This document shows, piece by piece, positions 36,429 through 44,256 of a DNA stretch of 64,000 nt (position 1 is the first letter of the stretch; the number at the start of each line of letters is the position of its first letter). Both the position numbers and the translations under genes were made by a program. This DNA is from JBMNMS01 sp050953445 (GTDB lineage: Bacteria; Bacillota; Clostridia; Peptostreptococcales; Anaerovoracaceae), in NCBI GenBank assembly GCA_050953445.1, contig JBMNMS010000001.1:1054001-1118000 (forward strand), in the 5' to 3' direction. The notes beneath the pieces are model-generated. The model was not told the DNA's origin, did not search any database, and saw only the letters and a program-made list of their open reading frames with translations.

Positions 36429-37737
36429 GCAGGGTGGCATGGATAGCTATTATGGTGTTGCTTTAGATATAGGGACTACAACTATTGCCGGATACCTTTG
36501 GGACATGGAGAAGGGTATTAAGTTAGTGACTGCGCATATGTCCAACCCACAGAGGAATTATGGCGCAGATGTTATTTCAAGAATACAGTTTGCAGGAGAA
36601 AGTCCTGAAAATCTGAATGTGCTGAGACACAAGGTTGTTGATTCTATAAATGAGATCATCACCCACATTACCAGCAATGGGGGGATAGGGAAAGAAGATG
36701 TTTTCAAGGTGGCTTTGGTTGGGAATGCAACCATGTCACATATTGTTATGGGAATAGACCCCAGCCCTCTGGCTTATGCGCCTTTTAAACCTGTATTTAA
36801 GGATTTGATACAGGGAAGGGCAAGGGATTTGGGGGTTATTGTAAATGAAGATGCACAATTTTTCATTTTACCTGCAATAGGTGGTCATGTGGGATCCGAT
36901 ATTACAGCCGGTCTTATAGCTTCAGATGTTATTAATTGGGATAATGCGGGGCTTTTGCTGGATGTGGGGACAAATGGAGAAATCGTAGTCGGCGGAAACG
37001 GTCGTTTCTTCGCATGTTCTACGGCAGCCGGTCCAGCATTTGAAGGGGTTGGGATTTCTTCCGGCATGAGGGCGATAACGGGAGCTATAAGTAAAATGGA
37101 TTTTGAGAGGGATGTTCTTTCTTTTGAAACTATCGACAATGCTACACCCCTGGGAATCTGTGGGTCTGGAATAGTGGATGGTGTTGCAGGGCTTTTGAAA
37201 AAAGGTGTAATAGATGGAACGGGAAGGATGTTTTATCCGGGGGAAAAGGAGATTTTTCCTGCTAAATATAATCTTTCGAAGGAATATTTGAATCGTGTAA
37301 AAATAAGGGGGGGCAGCCCGGAGTTTTTTGTAGCTAATGGGGGAAGAGGAAAGGATATTGTAATAACACAAAAAGATATAAGACAGGTGCAGTTAGCCAA
37401 GGGTGCGATTGGAGCCGGAATCAATATTGTTATGAAGGAATTGGGTATATGTGCTGATGATTTGGAGCGGATTTTCATCGCCGGTGCCTTTGGCAATTTG
37501 ATAGAAAAGGATAGTGCCATGGTCATTGGTTTGATACCTGAGGTGGCTTCGCATAAGGTGGTTTTTTTGGGGAATGCAGCAGGTTTAGGGGCTGGTATGG
37601 CATTAGTTTCCGATAAAAGGATCGAGGAGGCCTGTGGTTTTGTAAGGGATATCGAGCATTTGGAGCTGTCAACTCATCCTGATTTTCAGGATGAGTATAT
37701 AAAGGCCATGGACTTTCAAGGAGTTACAAGGATTTAG
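36415..37737 (+). CDS. ASKHA-domain corrinoid activator (RACo-like) without ferredoxin domain
   Basis: 440 residues. The ATPase fold of RACo-type activators is clear: ALDIGTTTIAGYLWD (phosphate 1), GNATMSHIVMGIDPSPLAYAPF, LLDVGTNGEIVVGG (phosphate 2), GISSGMRAITGAI and FIAGAFGNLIEKDSA. RACo proteins usually carry an N-terminal [2Fe-2S] ferredoxin domain that supplies the electron; it is absent here, the protein starting directly with the ATPase. Starts at ATG 36415 (14-base overlap with the previous gene) or ATG 36439. Its stop overlaps the converging YkgJ-like gene by 4 bases. Role inferred: ATP-driven reduction of Co(II) corrinoid with a separate electron donor. Confidence 0.8.
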   Translation: MSKYRQGGMDSYYGVALDIGTTTIAGYLWDMEKGIKLVTAHMSNPQRNYGADVISRIQFAGESPENLNVLRHKVVDSINEIITHITSNGGIGKEDVFKVALVGNATMSHIVMGIDPSPLAYAPFKPVFKDLIQGRARDLGVIVNEDAQFFILPAIGGHVGSDITAGLIASDVINWDNAGLLLDVGTNGEIVVGGNGRFFACSTAAGPAFEGVGISSGMRAITGAISKMDFERDVLSFETIDNATPLGICGSGIVDGVAGLLKKGVIDGTGRMFYPGEKEIFPAKYNLSKEYLNRVKIRGGSPEFFVANGGRGKDIVITQKDIRQVQLAKGAIGAGINIVMKELGICADDLERIFIAGAFGNLIEKDSAMVIGLIPEVASHKVVFLGNAAGLGAGMALVSDKRIEEACGFVRDIEHLELSTHPDFQDEYIKAMDFQGVTRI

Positions 37738-38330
37738 GGATAAATAAAATGAAGTTCCAAATTCTCTTCCTCTCTATAATCCGAGTCGAATTTAACTAAG
37801 TCCCAGAATACTTGATCCCGAAGCAGATGCTTCCATACCGTATAAGTAGCCTTAATAAATCTGGAATCAAGATTCGCTTTTTCTTGTATTAGCGGACATT
37901 CGTAGGGAAGTTCATAAGGAAAAAGTATAAGCTTAAAGGAGCCGTCCCCCATAATGTGCGGTGTCAGTGGAAAGAATCGGCATTGTAAGGGCCTGTATTC
38001 ACGGGGGCAATTTGGCGGTGTCTTGCATCGTACAAAGTATACCTTGCCTCCGCTCCATGAATCGGGGTAATTTTGGCTGTTGACATACTCTATTGACCAG
38101 TCCAGCCATTCGGAAGGGAAAGGTTTTCTTGTTTCGTATTCCTTAAAGATTTTTTCTTCTCCGGGATAAAGGTATATGCCCAGTTCAAAATCCTCTTTTT
38201 CCGACTCTATATTGCCAATAGCACAGCAGGCTGCTCCACAAAGGGTACCACAATCAAAGCTTACAGGGGAAACTCTGTCAAGAAGGCGATAGATAGCCAG
38301 GTATTTTTTTTTGCTTATTGAACTTTTCAT
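37734..38330 (-). CDS. YkgJ-like cysteine-cluster protein
   Basis: 198 residues with conserved cysteines in the YkgJ/UPF0153 style: FDCGTLCGAACCAI near residue 28, then FVRCKTPPNCPREYRPLQCRFFPLTP (about 100-125) and YECPLI. Such proteins are thought to bind a metal or Fe-S centre; function is unknown. Cytoplasmic. It converges on the RACo-like gene with a 4-base overlap. Confidence 0.75.
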   Translation of the reverse strand: MKSSISKKKYLAIYRLLDRVSPVSFDCGTLCGAACCAIGNIESEKEDFELGIYLYPGEEKIFKEYETRKPFPSEWLDWSIEYVNSQNYPDSWSGGKVYFVRCKTPPNCPREYRPLQCRFFPLTPHIMGDGSFKLILFPYELPYECPLIQEKANLDSRFIKATYTVWKHLLRDQVFWDLVKFDSDYREEENLELHFIYP

Positions 38331-38447
38331 AGGTTCATTATAACCATTTTGTATGCGTATTACAAATTACACTACCATTTAGAAAAAAAATATTATATTC
38401 TATTTAGAGAATGTATTTTTAGTAGTCGTTTGGGAGGTAGAAGATCT

Positions 38448-39434
38448 GTGGAAAAAAGGGAAGGACTTTTGGAAAGGTGCAAGTTTGCCGGCAATTTGGA
38501 TGAATATATAAATCATATGGTAGAGAGGGTAAAAAAGCAGGTAGGAGATAAAGAAGTTTTGTGTGCATTGAGTGGGGGGGTTGATAGTTCCGTTGCAGCG
38601 GCTTTGGTGCATAAAGCCATAGGCGATCAGTTAACCTGCATTTTTGTGGACAACGGTCTCATGAGGAAGGGGGAAGCTGAGGAGGTTGAGGATATCTTCG
38701 GGAATCAATTTCATATGAAGCTTGTGAGCGTTGATGCAGCAGACAGGTTTTTGACTAAACTGGAGGGGGTTGGGGAGCCAGAAAAGAAGCGTAAAATAAT
38801 TGGGGAGGAGTTTATAAGGGTTTTTGAGGATGAGGCCAGAAAGATTGGCAAGGTTGAATTCCTTGTTCAGGGAACCATCTACCCGGACATTTTGGAGAGC
38901 AAATCAGGTAAAGGGCTGGTAAAATCACATCACAATGTGGGCGGGTTGCCGGAGGATATGGAGCTTGAACTGGTGGAACCGATCAGATGGCTTTATAAGG
39001 ATGAGGTCAGATATGTGGGCGAAGCTCTCGGTCTTCCCCACGAACAGGTTTGGAGACAGCCATTTCCAGGGCCTGGTCTTGGGGTGAGAGTGGTAGGAGC
39101 CATAACTAAGGATAAGCTGCGCCTGGTGAGGGAATCTGATGCTATCCTTCGCCAAGAGATAAAAAGGGCGGGGTTAGATGAAGAGATTTGGCAGTATTTT
39201 ACCGCTTGTCCCGGGGTCAAATCCACAGGGGTAAAGGATGGGGCCAGGACATATGAACAGGCTATAGTGATTCGGGCAATAATGAGCAGGGATTCAATGG
39301 AGGCGGATGTGGCTGAACTTCCCTATGATTTATTGAACAAATTGGCTTTGAGGATAGTTTCAGAGGTACCTGGTATAAATAGGGTCATGTATGATGTAAC
39401 GCCTAAGCCGCCAGCAACAATCGAGTGGGAATAG
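38448..39434 (+). CDS. GMP synthase ATP-pyrophosphatase subunit, no amidotransferase domain
   Basis: 328 residues covering only the C-terminal two-thirds of a usual bacterial GuaA. PP-loop ATPase SGGVDSSVAAALVHK (about residue 40), FVDNGLMRKGEAEEV, then GLVKSHHNVGGLPEDM, WRQPFPGPGLGVRV and the C-terminal dimerisation part ending KPPATIEWE. It converts XMP to GMP using ATP and ammonia. The N-terminal glutamine amidotransferase domain is missing, and no remnant of it lies upstream. GTG 38448 with GGGAGGT at 38432-38438 is preferred to the longer frame from 38349. Either it works with a separate GATase (as in archaea) or uses free ammonia, or it is a paralogue. Confidence 0.88.
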   Translation: MEKREGLLERCKFAGNLDEYINHMVERVKKQVGDKEVLCALSGGVDSSVAAALVHKAIGDQLTCIFVDNGLMRKGEAEEVEDIFGNQFHMKLVSVDAADRFLTKLEGVGEPEKKRKIIGEEFIRVFEDEARKIGKVEFLVQGTIYPDILESKSGKGLVKSHHNVGGLPEDMELELVEPIRWLYKDEVRYVGEALGLPHEQVWRQPFPGPGLGVRVVGAITKDKLRLVRESDAILRQEIKRAGLDEEIWQYFTACPGVKSTGVKDGARTYEQAIVIRAIMSRDSMEADVAELPYDLLNKLALRIVSEVPGINRVMYDVTPKPPATIEWE

Positions 39435-39566
39435 TTAAATAAAAAGAGAAAAGCCCATAAAATAGGATTTTGTAGATGGTCAAAAAGGCCAACTGGAACG
39501 ATTTTGGGTAAAAAAGTTTTTTAGAATAATACTTAAAATAGTATCAAGTGGCTTACAAACAGAGAC

Positions 39567-39603
39567 ACCATAGAGATCTTGTTTAGATTTCTATGGTTTT
39601 TTT
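39567..39603 (+). terminator. intrinsic terminator after the GMP synthase gene
   Basis: ACCATAGAGATC (39567-39578) pairs with GATTTCTATGGT (39586-39597, one G-U) and runs into TTTTTTT. It separates the GMP synthase gene from the AbiE operon. Confidence 0.8.
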
Positions 39604-39657
39604 GTGCCTCTTAACAATGTAGACCAGGGTGAGACTTTTAAATTACTATTTAAATAA

Positions 39658-39696
39658 TTGTCGTTTTAATTCGTATATGATACAATATATACGAAT
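39658..39696 (+). promoter_or_regulatory. abiE promoter with overlapping operator
   Basis: TTGTCG (39658-39663), 17 bases, TACAAT (39681-39686). A perfect 10-bp inverted repeat ATTCGTATAT (39669-39678) / ATATACGAAT (39687-39696) brackets the -10 box with an 8-base spacer. AbiEi antitoxins are known to repress their own promoter through inverted repeats, so this is the likely autoregulatory site. Confidence 0.75.
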
Positions 39697-39722
39697 GATA
39701 GCGACAGAAAGTAGGTGTTAAT

Positions 39723-40322
39723 ATGAATGAAAAAATAATGAATTTTATAGCAGAAAATAATGGTATGATAAGTACAAATGAAGCAAAAGAAAATAATATT
39801 AGCCTTAAGAGGCTAGAAAGATTAGAAAAAAGTGGTGAATTAGAAAGGGTAGCACATGGTTTATATCTTCATAAGGATTATATTTTAGATCCCTTCTACT
39901 TATTACAATATAGGAGCTCCAAAATAGTCTTTTCTCATAATACTGCTTTATACCTCCACAAATTAAGTGATGAAAATCCGAGCATATTAACTATGACAGT
40001 GCCATCAGGTTGGAACTCACCTTTAATTAAAGAGGATAAATCCTACAAGTTTTACTACTACAAAGAAGAAATTTGGGAAATAGGTCAAGAGAAGATAAAT
40101 TCACCTTATGGACACAAAATAAATATATACGATAAAGAAAGAACCCTGTGTGATTCTATTATAAATATAGATGAATTAGGAAGAGATTTAGTGATAAATG
40201 CAATTAAAGAATATATGACAAATACTAAAAATAGAGATATTGAAAAACTGTATAAATATGCAGAAATACTAAATACAAAAGAAAAAGTAAGAACCTATGT
40301 GGAGGTATTTTATGAAGTTTAA
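39723..40322 (+). CDS. abiEi: AbiEi-family antitoxin
   Basis: 199 residues: N-terminal winged-helix DNA-binding part (NEKIMNFIAENNGMISTNEAKENNISLKRLERL-type start; residues 1-45), RVAHGLYLHKDY, then the AbiEi antitoxin core (VFSHNTALYLHKLSDENP, TVPSGWNSPLI, IYDKERTLCDSI). Type IV toxin-antitoxin antitoxin and autorepressor, also known in phage abortive infection. It overlaps the AbiEii gene by 11 bases. The gene looks intact and is markedly AT-rich beside its neighbours, suggesting transfer. Confidence 0.85.
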   Translation: MNEKIMNFIAENNGMISTNEAKENNISLKRLERLEKSGELERVAHGLYLHKDYILDPFYLLQYRSSKIVFSHNTALYLHKLSDENPSILTMTVPSGWNSPLIKEDKSYKFYYYKEEIWEIGQEKINSPYGHKINIYDKERTLCDSIINIDELGRDLVINAIKEYMTNTKNRDIEKLYKYAEILNTKEKVRTYVEVFYEV

Positions 40323-40719
40323 TAGTCCTAGGCAACTTAAAGATTGGCTTTCAAACAAGGAAATAGAAGAGGGGATTCCACCTAATACATTATTAAATTA
40401 TTATATGATGGAAAGACTATTAGAAAGAATTTCTGTAAGTAAGTATAAAGACTCTTTTATATTTAAAGGTGGGTTTTTGATTTCTTCTATGATAGGTGTA
40501 AATCTTAGAAGTACCCTTGATATGGATGTTACATTACGTGGCATTAGCGTATCAGAAGAAAGAGTTATGGAAATAATAAAGGAGATAATTACTTTAGAAA
40601 TAGATGACAACATCTCTTTTAAAATGATAAATATTAAAAATATCCATAGCAGTGGGAAATATGAAGATTTTAGAATAACCTTAGAAGCTAAACTTTTTAA
40701 TCTTCCTGAATTGCAATAA
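40312..40719 (+). pseudogene. abiEii: AbiEii toxin nucleotidyltransferase, truncated by IS30-type element
   Basis: ATG 40312 has GGAGGT 5 bases upstream. The visible part carries the nucleotidyltransferase signature FKGGFLISSMIG...RSTLDMDVTLRG (GG/S plus the DxD acidic pair, about residues 45-75). It then reaches the AbiEii-like RITLEAKLF, after which homology stops at about 40707. The last residues and the stop come from the IS30-type terminal repeat. AbiEii proteins are usually about 290-300 residues, so roughly half is lost; I found no 3' half beyond the insertion. The catalytic motif survives, but a stable toxin is doubtful. Confidence 0.8.
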
Positions 40720-41758
40720 CAAGTTGAACTAGTCTCCGTACCTTGACAAATCTCTGTTGTTAAAGAGTATATATCAAATCGAGTTCTTCTTCGAACAGCT
40801 CCTCCGGCGTCTTGTAACCTAAGATCTTTCTTGGAAGACCGTTCATCCAGTGTTCAACCCGCTCAATTGCCTCTTGACTGTAAGCGGATATCTTCTTGCC
40901 CTTTGGTATGAAGCGCCGAACAAGGCCGTTATGGTTTTCATTGGTGCCTCGTTCAAAGGCGGAGTAAGGATGCGTAAAATAGACGCCTACCCTGTGCTCC
41001 TTTAAGGCGGACAAGCTTGCAAACTCGGACCCGTTATCAGCGGTAAGGCTTTTGAACACATCGTGGAATCGGCTGCCAAAGTCTTCTCTGATCCGATCAA
41101 ATTCCTTCTCGACCGCTTCTGCCGTTTTGGCTGGAATCTTTCGGATTAATGCGTTTCTGGTCTTCCGCTCTACGATTGTCGGCAAATGCTCATCTTCCTT
41201 AGATTTGGAACCGAGCACCGTATCGATTTCCCAGTGCCCGAACTCTTCGCGATCTTCCACATAAGAAGGCCGGGTCTCGATGCTGTCACCGAGTTTTCGT
41301 TTGTTTATACGGCGTCGAATCTTTTTCGTACTGCGCCTTAGCTTACATGGCAAATCCGTGTTCTTGACTTTCAGAAGTCCTAAATCAATGTAGTTGTAGA
41401 TGGTCTTGGTGCAAAGCATCTTATCGAATTGACCGGTTGCTACAGCTCTGCCTACGGCCGCATCCACAGACCAATGTTCATCGATCATCATTTTTTCTAC
41501 GTGGCTTATGAACTCACTACATTGCAGCAGTTCATACCTACGACCGGTGTTTCGACGATTTGCCTCGTACCTGGCCTGCCCCGCATCAGCATAGTACATT
41601 TGTACATGTTTACCTTGCTTGATCTGGTCTATAGTACCACGCTTAAGCTCGTTTGTGATGGTGTTTATTGGCCGGTTTAGAAGCTTTGCGATGGCGTAGG
41701 CCGTCTTGCCTTCACCAGTCAACAACTCGATTCGTACGCGCTCCTTAAAAGATAGATG

Positions 41759-43376
41759 TGTCAATAACTTGTGAAAATGTCCCTTTTTGAGCATCAAATT
41801 AACTTATGAAAATGTCCCTTTAGCAGCCCCGCAGAAATTTTTATCTTATTCGGTTGACATGGAGCCTCCTATGCTGTGTTTTTAGGCGGTAGGGTGGTAC
41901 CAGTACCGCCCGGCCAGGGGCCTACCACAGCATAGCTCCATGTAAACCGCGATCAAATTTTCTGCTAAACGGCTTCTTTGTCAAAGAAAAGTTCATATAA
42001 GAACTTCAATGACAGTTCATAAGGTTCACTATGCCAGATTTCTTTCCATTTATCAGAACTATGAACAAGATGAGGTTGTACTACTTTTTTCACCTTGTGT
42101 CGGACGGTCAAGTTGGCATCTTTACGCTCTGGCTTTAAATATTGGATAGCTTCATATACTTGGTCTTTGTAACGAACCTTCATTCCAACTCTTGGCCCAA
42201 GCAAGACCTCGATTTCTTTTCTGGCGGGTACAAGTGGGTAGCCTTGTGTATCAATTTTGAACAACCTGCCTTTGAAGGAGAAACAGCTTGAAGAATCTGT
42301 TTTTCGTTTCTTTTTAATGCATAAAATTGTGTCTACATCAATGTTGGACCTGAGAGGGACAAAGATAGATTTTCCTTCCGGTTCTACCGCAAATTTACGA
42401 TTATGCCTTGCAAGGTACTCCTCCCTAAGAAAGCGGTTCGCTTCCTCAATTGTCTTTATACCTTTTCTTGCAAACTCAACCGGCAGCCGACTTTGTAATG
42501 TATCCCAAAGCCGCTCTATTCGCCCTTTTGCCCAAGATGTTCTTGCAAAGATGATATCCGTCCCCATATCGTGCATAGCTCGTCCAAATTGGGTTAGATT
42601 CACGATCTTGCCCGCGATGACTTCTTCGACCGTTAATCTGTCTGACTTGGGTGAACGGAATATTGTATGACGATCTGAATAAATTGACTGAGGCACCCCA
42701 TGGCTCAAAATGCATTGGCGCATGGTTTCAAAATATCCGTTTAAGCACTCATTTTCACAAATGTAAAGCCCCACTACATTACCAGTAGCATCATCAATGG
42801 CTCCATGCAAGGCGAGCATCCTGCCATCTCTGAACCAGTTATAAGGCGTGGCATCGATTTGAATCAACTCGCCCGGGCAGTCACGGCGCTTGCGACGGCT
42901 CCGGCGACGTTTTGATTTTTTTGATTTGGGGCTTTTATTTCCTGCGGATTTCAGTATACTTGAAAGTGCGGTATATGATATACGAATATCATAATCCTCA
43001 GCGAGGGCTTCTTGGAAGTGAAGGAAATTGACGCTTTCATACTGGGGCAAAACGTATGTTTTAAGTATCTTTTCCTTCACCTCGCTGGATACGGCATGAG
43101 AGGGCTTTCTGTTTGTATTTTTGTGGATCAGAAACGTCTCACCTTGTGTAATCAGTCCTTTCTTTAGGCGTGAAATCTGACGTTCTGAAAGGGAAAGCAG
43201 CTCCGATGCTCTCTTGCGATCGATGTTACCATCTATGTAGGCATTCATCACTTTTAATCGTTTAAGCTGGTTTTGAGTCAATGTAATTCTTCCTTCTTTC
43301 ATGTTTCATATTCTATTTCAAAAAGGGACATTATCCCAAGTGAATTATATAGTGACATTATCATAAGTTAACCACA
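41759..43376 (-). mobile_element. ISNCY (IS1202-like) insertion sequence, copy 2, 1618 bp
   Basis: Inverted copy of the element at 29569-31186, same length and same ends (TGTCAATAACTT at 41759, complement of TGTGGTTAACTT at 43376). Flanked by a perfect 17-bp duplication TCCTTAAAAGATAGATG at 41742-41758 and 43377-43393. Inserted in codon 15-20 of the IS30 transposase gene. Confidence 0.92.
41965..43302 (-). CDS. ISNCY-family DDE transposase, copy 2
   Basis: 445 residues, identical to the transposase at 29643-30980: N-terminal helix-turn-helix, Lys/Arg-rich linker, DDE core. Identity of the two copies together with intact target duplications indicates recent activity in this genome. The element ends in tandem GGGACATTTTCA-type repeats that are probably transposase binding sites. 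Confidence 0.92.
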   Translation of the reverse strand: MKEGRITLTQNQLKRLKVMNAYIDGNIDRKRASELLSLSERQISRLKKGLITQGETFLIHKNTNRKPSHAVSSEVKEKILKTYVLPQYESVNFLHFQEALAEDYDIRISYTALSSILKSAGNKSPKSKKSKRRRSRRKRRDCPGELIQIDATPYNWFRDGRMLALHGAIDDATGNVVGLYICENECLNGYFETMRQCILSHGVPQSIYSDRHTIFRSPKSDRLTVEEVIAGKIVNLTQFGRAMHDMGTDIIFARTSWAKGRIERLWDTLQSRLPVEFARKGIKTIEEANRFLREEYLARHNRKFAVEPEGKSIFVPLRSNIDVDTILCIKKKRKTDSSSCFSFKGRLFKIDTQGYPLVPARKEIEVLLGPRVGMKVRYKDQVYEAIQYLKPERKDANLTVRHKVKKVVQPHLVHSSDKWKEIWHSEPYELSLKFLYELFFDKEAV

Positions 43377-43574
43377 TCCTTAAAAGATAGATGTTTATTC
43401 TTTCGCGGATTTGGTGTAAACTGTGTGTAATCCATAGTGATTCGCCTTTCTGTGAAAGTGTTTCTCGAAAAACTATTTTACAACAGAAATCGTCACTATG
43501 GATTTTTTATTAGTTCAATTTCATTTTACAATTCGCCATAGATTACCTTAGGAAAGAGATGGGGAAGTGGCTGT

Positions 43575-44021
43575 ATGTTAAATATTGAGAACCTATTAAA
43601 TGGGCTAATGGATCATGATGATAAAAAAGCTTATGAATATTTAAAAGAACTAGAAGAAAGAAGCATATCTTCTTCTGAAGTTTATTCCTTCTTTGATAAC
43701 TTTGTAGAAATGATTGACAGTGATAAATCCTATGTAAGAACAAGAGGCATCCTCCTTATTGCTGCTAATGCTAAATGGGATACAGATAATAAAATCGATG
43801 GAATAATTGATAAATTCCTGGGATGTGTTACTGATGAAAAACCAATAACCGCAAGGCAATGTATCAGGACTTTGCCAACCATTGTTAAATATAAACGGGG
43901 CTTAAAGGGGTGTATTGTAAATGCGCTGCGTGATGCTGACCTTTCAAATTATAGAGAAAGTATGCATCCGCTTATTCTTAAAGATATTCAACAAGCCTTG
44001 AATGAAATTGGCGGTTTATAG
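43575..44021 (+). CDS. HEAT-like repeat protein
   Basis: 148 residues, all-helical in appearance, with repeating helix pairs (NLLNGLMDHDDKKAYEYLKELEER; FVEMIDSDKSYVRTRGILLIAANA; DKPITARQCIRTLPTIVKYK-type). The pattern recalls HEAT/armadillo-type scaffolds found as small clostridial proteins, some misnamed SufBD. No catalytic motif. RBS AAAGAGATGGGG about 10 bases upstream. Function unknown; it is next to the IS30 remnant. Confidence 0.6.
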   Translation: MLNIENLLNGLMDHDDKKAYEYLKELEERSISSSEVYSFFDNFVEMIDSDKSYVRTRGILLIAANAKWDTDNKIDGIIDKFLGCVTDEKPITARQCIRTLPTIVKYKRGLKGCIVNALRDADLSNYRESMHPLILKDIQQALNEIGGL

Positions 44022-44106
44022 TATACATTGTGATTTAACTCTCGTAGCCCTTTATAACTGCCAAATAAGAATGAACAGTATTTTGAGTATTCCAATGAGA
44101 TAGTGC

Positions 44107-44232
44107 ATGCTTCCGATAATTCAGGGCCAATGTTTCCGAGAAGGTAGAGCAATTATTGCCGAAGAAATAGAGCTAAGCTTCTGTAGAAATAATAAGTTAA
44201 TCACACCTAAACAACTATCTGATGAAATTTAA
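44107..44232 (+). pseudogene. possible 3' remnant of a lost gene
   Basis: A 41-codon frame (MLPIIQGQCFREGRAIIAEE..., ending QLSDEI) with protein-like composition but no ribosome-binding site, in the 235-base gap between two genes. It could be the tail of a deleted gene. No family recognised. The rest of the 44022-44256 gap shows nothing. Confidence 0.2.
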
Positions 44233-44256
44233 AATAAATTTTGATATAATCAAATT

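Larger units (their letters stand above)
40760..43435 (-). pseudogene. IS30-family transposase, split by ISNCY copy 2
   Basis: The original gene starts at ATG 43435 (MDYTQFTPNPRKNKHLSF...), is interrupted at the 17-bp duplication, and resumes at 41758 to end at 40760. The large 3' part encodes the helix-turn-helix (YAIAKLLNRPINTITNELKRG) and the IS30 DDE core (EDREEFGHWEIDTVLGSK with first Asp, SLTADNGSEFASL with second Asp, HPYSAFERGTNENHNGLVRRFIPKG with Glu). A hybrid ORF from 41797 reads from the inserted element into this part and replaces only the first 14 residues, so a nearly complete transposase could still be made. Confidence 0.85.
40708..43534 (-). mobile_element. IS30-type insertion sequence interrupted by ISNCY copy 2
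   Basis: Terminal repeats start GAATTGCAATAACAAGTTGA at 40708 and, inverted, GAATTGTAAAATGAAATTGA at 43534; both continue through ACTA to a second shared block ending TTCTGTTGT/TCTGTTGT. Removing ISNCY copy 2 and one 17-bp duplication leaves about 1.19 kb, a normal IS30 size. No matching target duplication flanks it, which fits a deletion of the abiEii 3' part. Confidence 0.75.

Noticed and set aside
38349..38447. N-terminal extension of the GMP synthase ORF as a remnant amidotransferase domain
   Set aside because: The 33 extra residues show no class I GATase features, and GGGAGGT supports GTG 38448.
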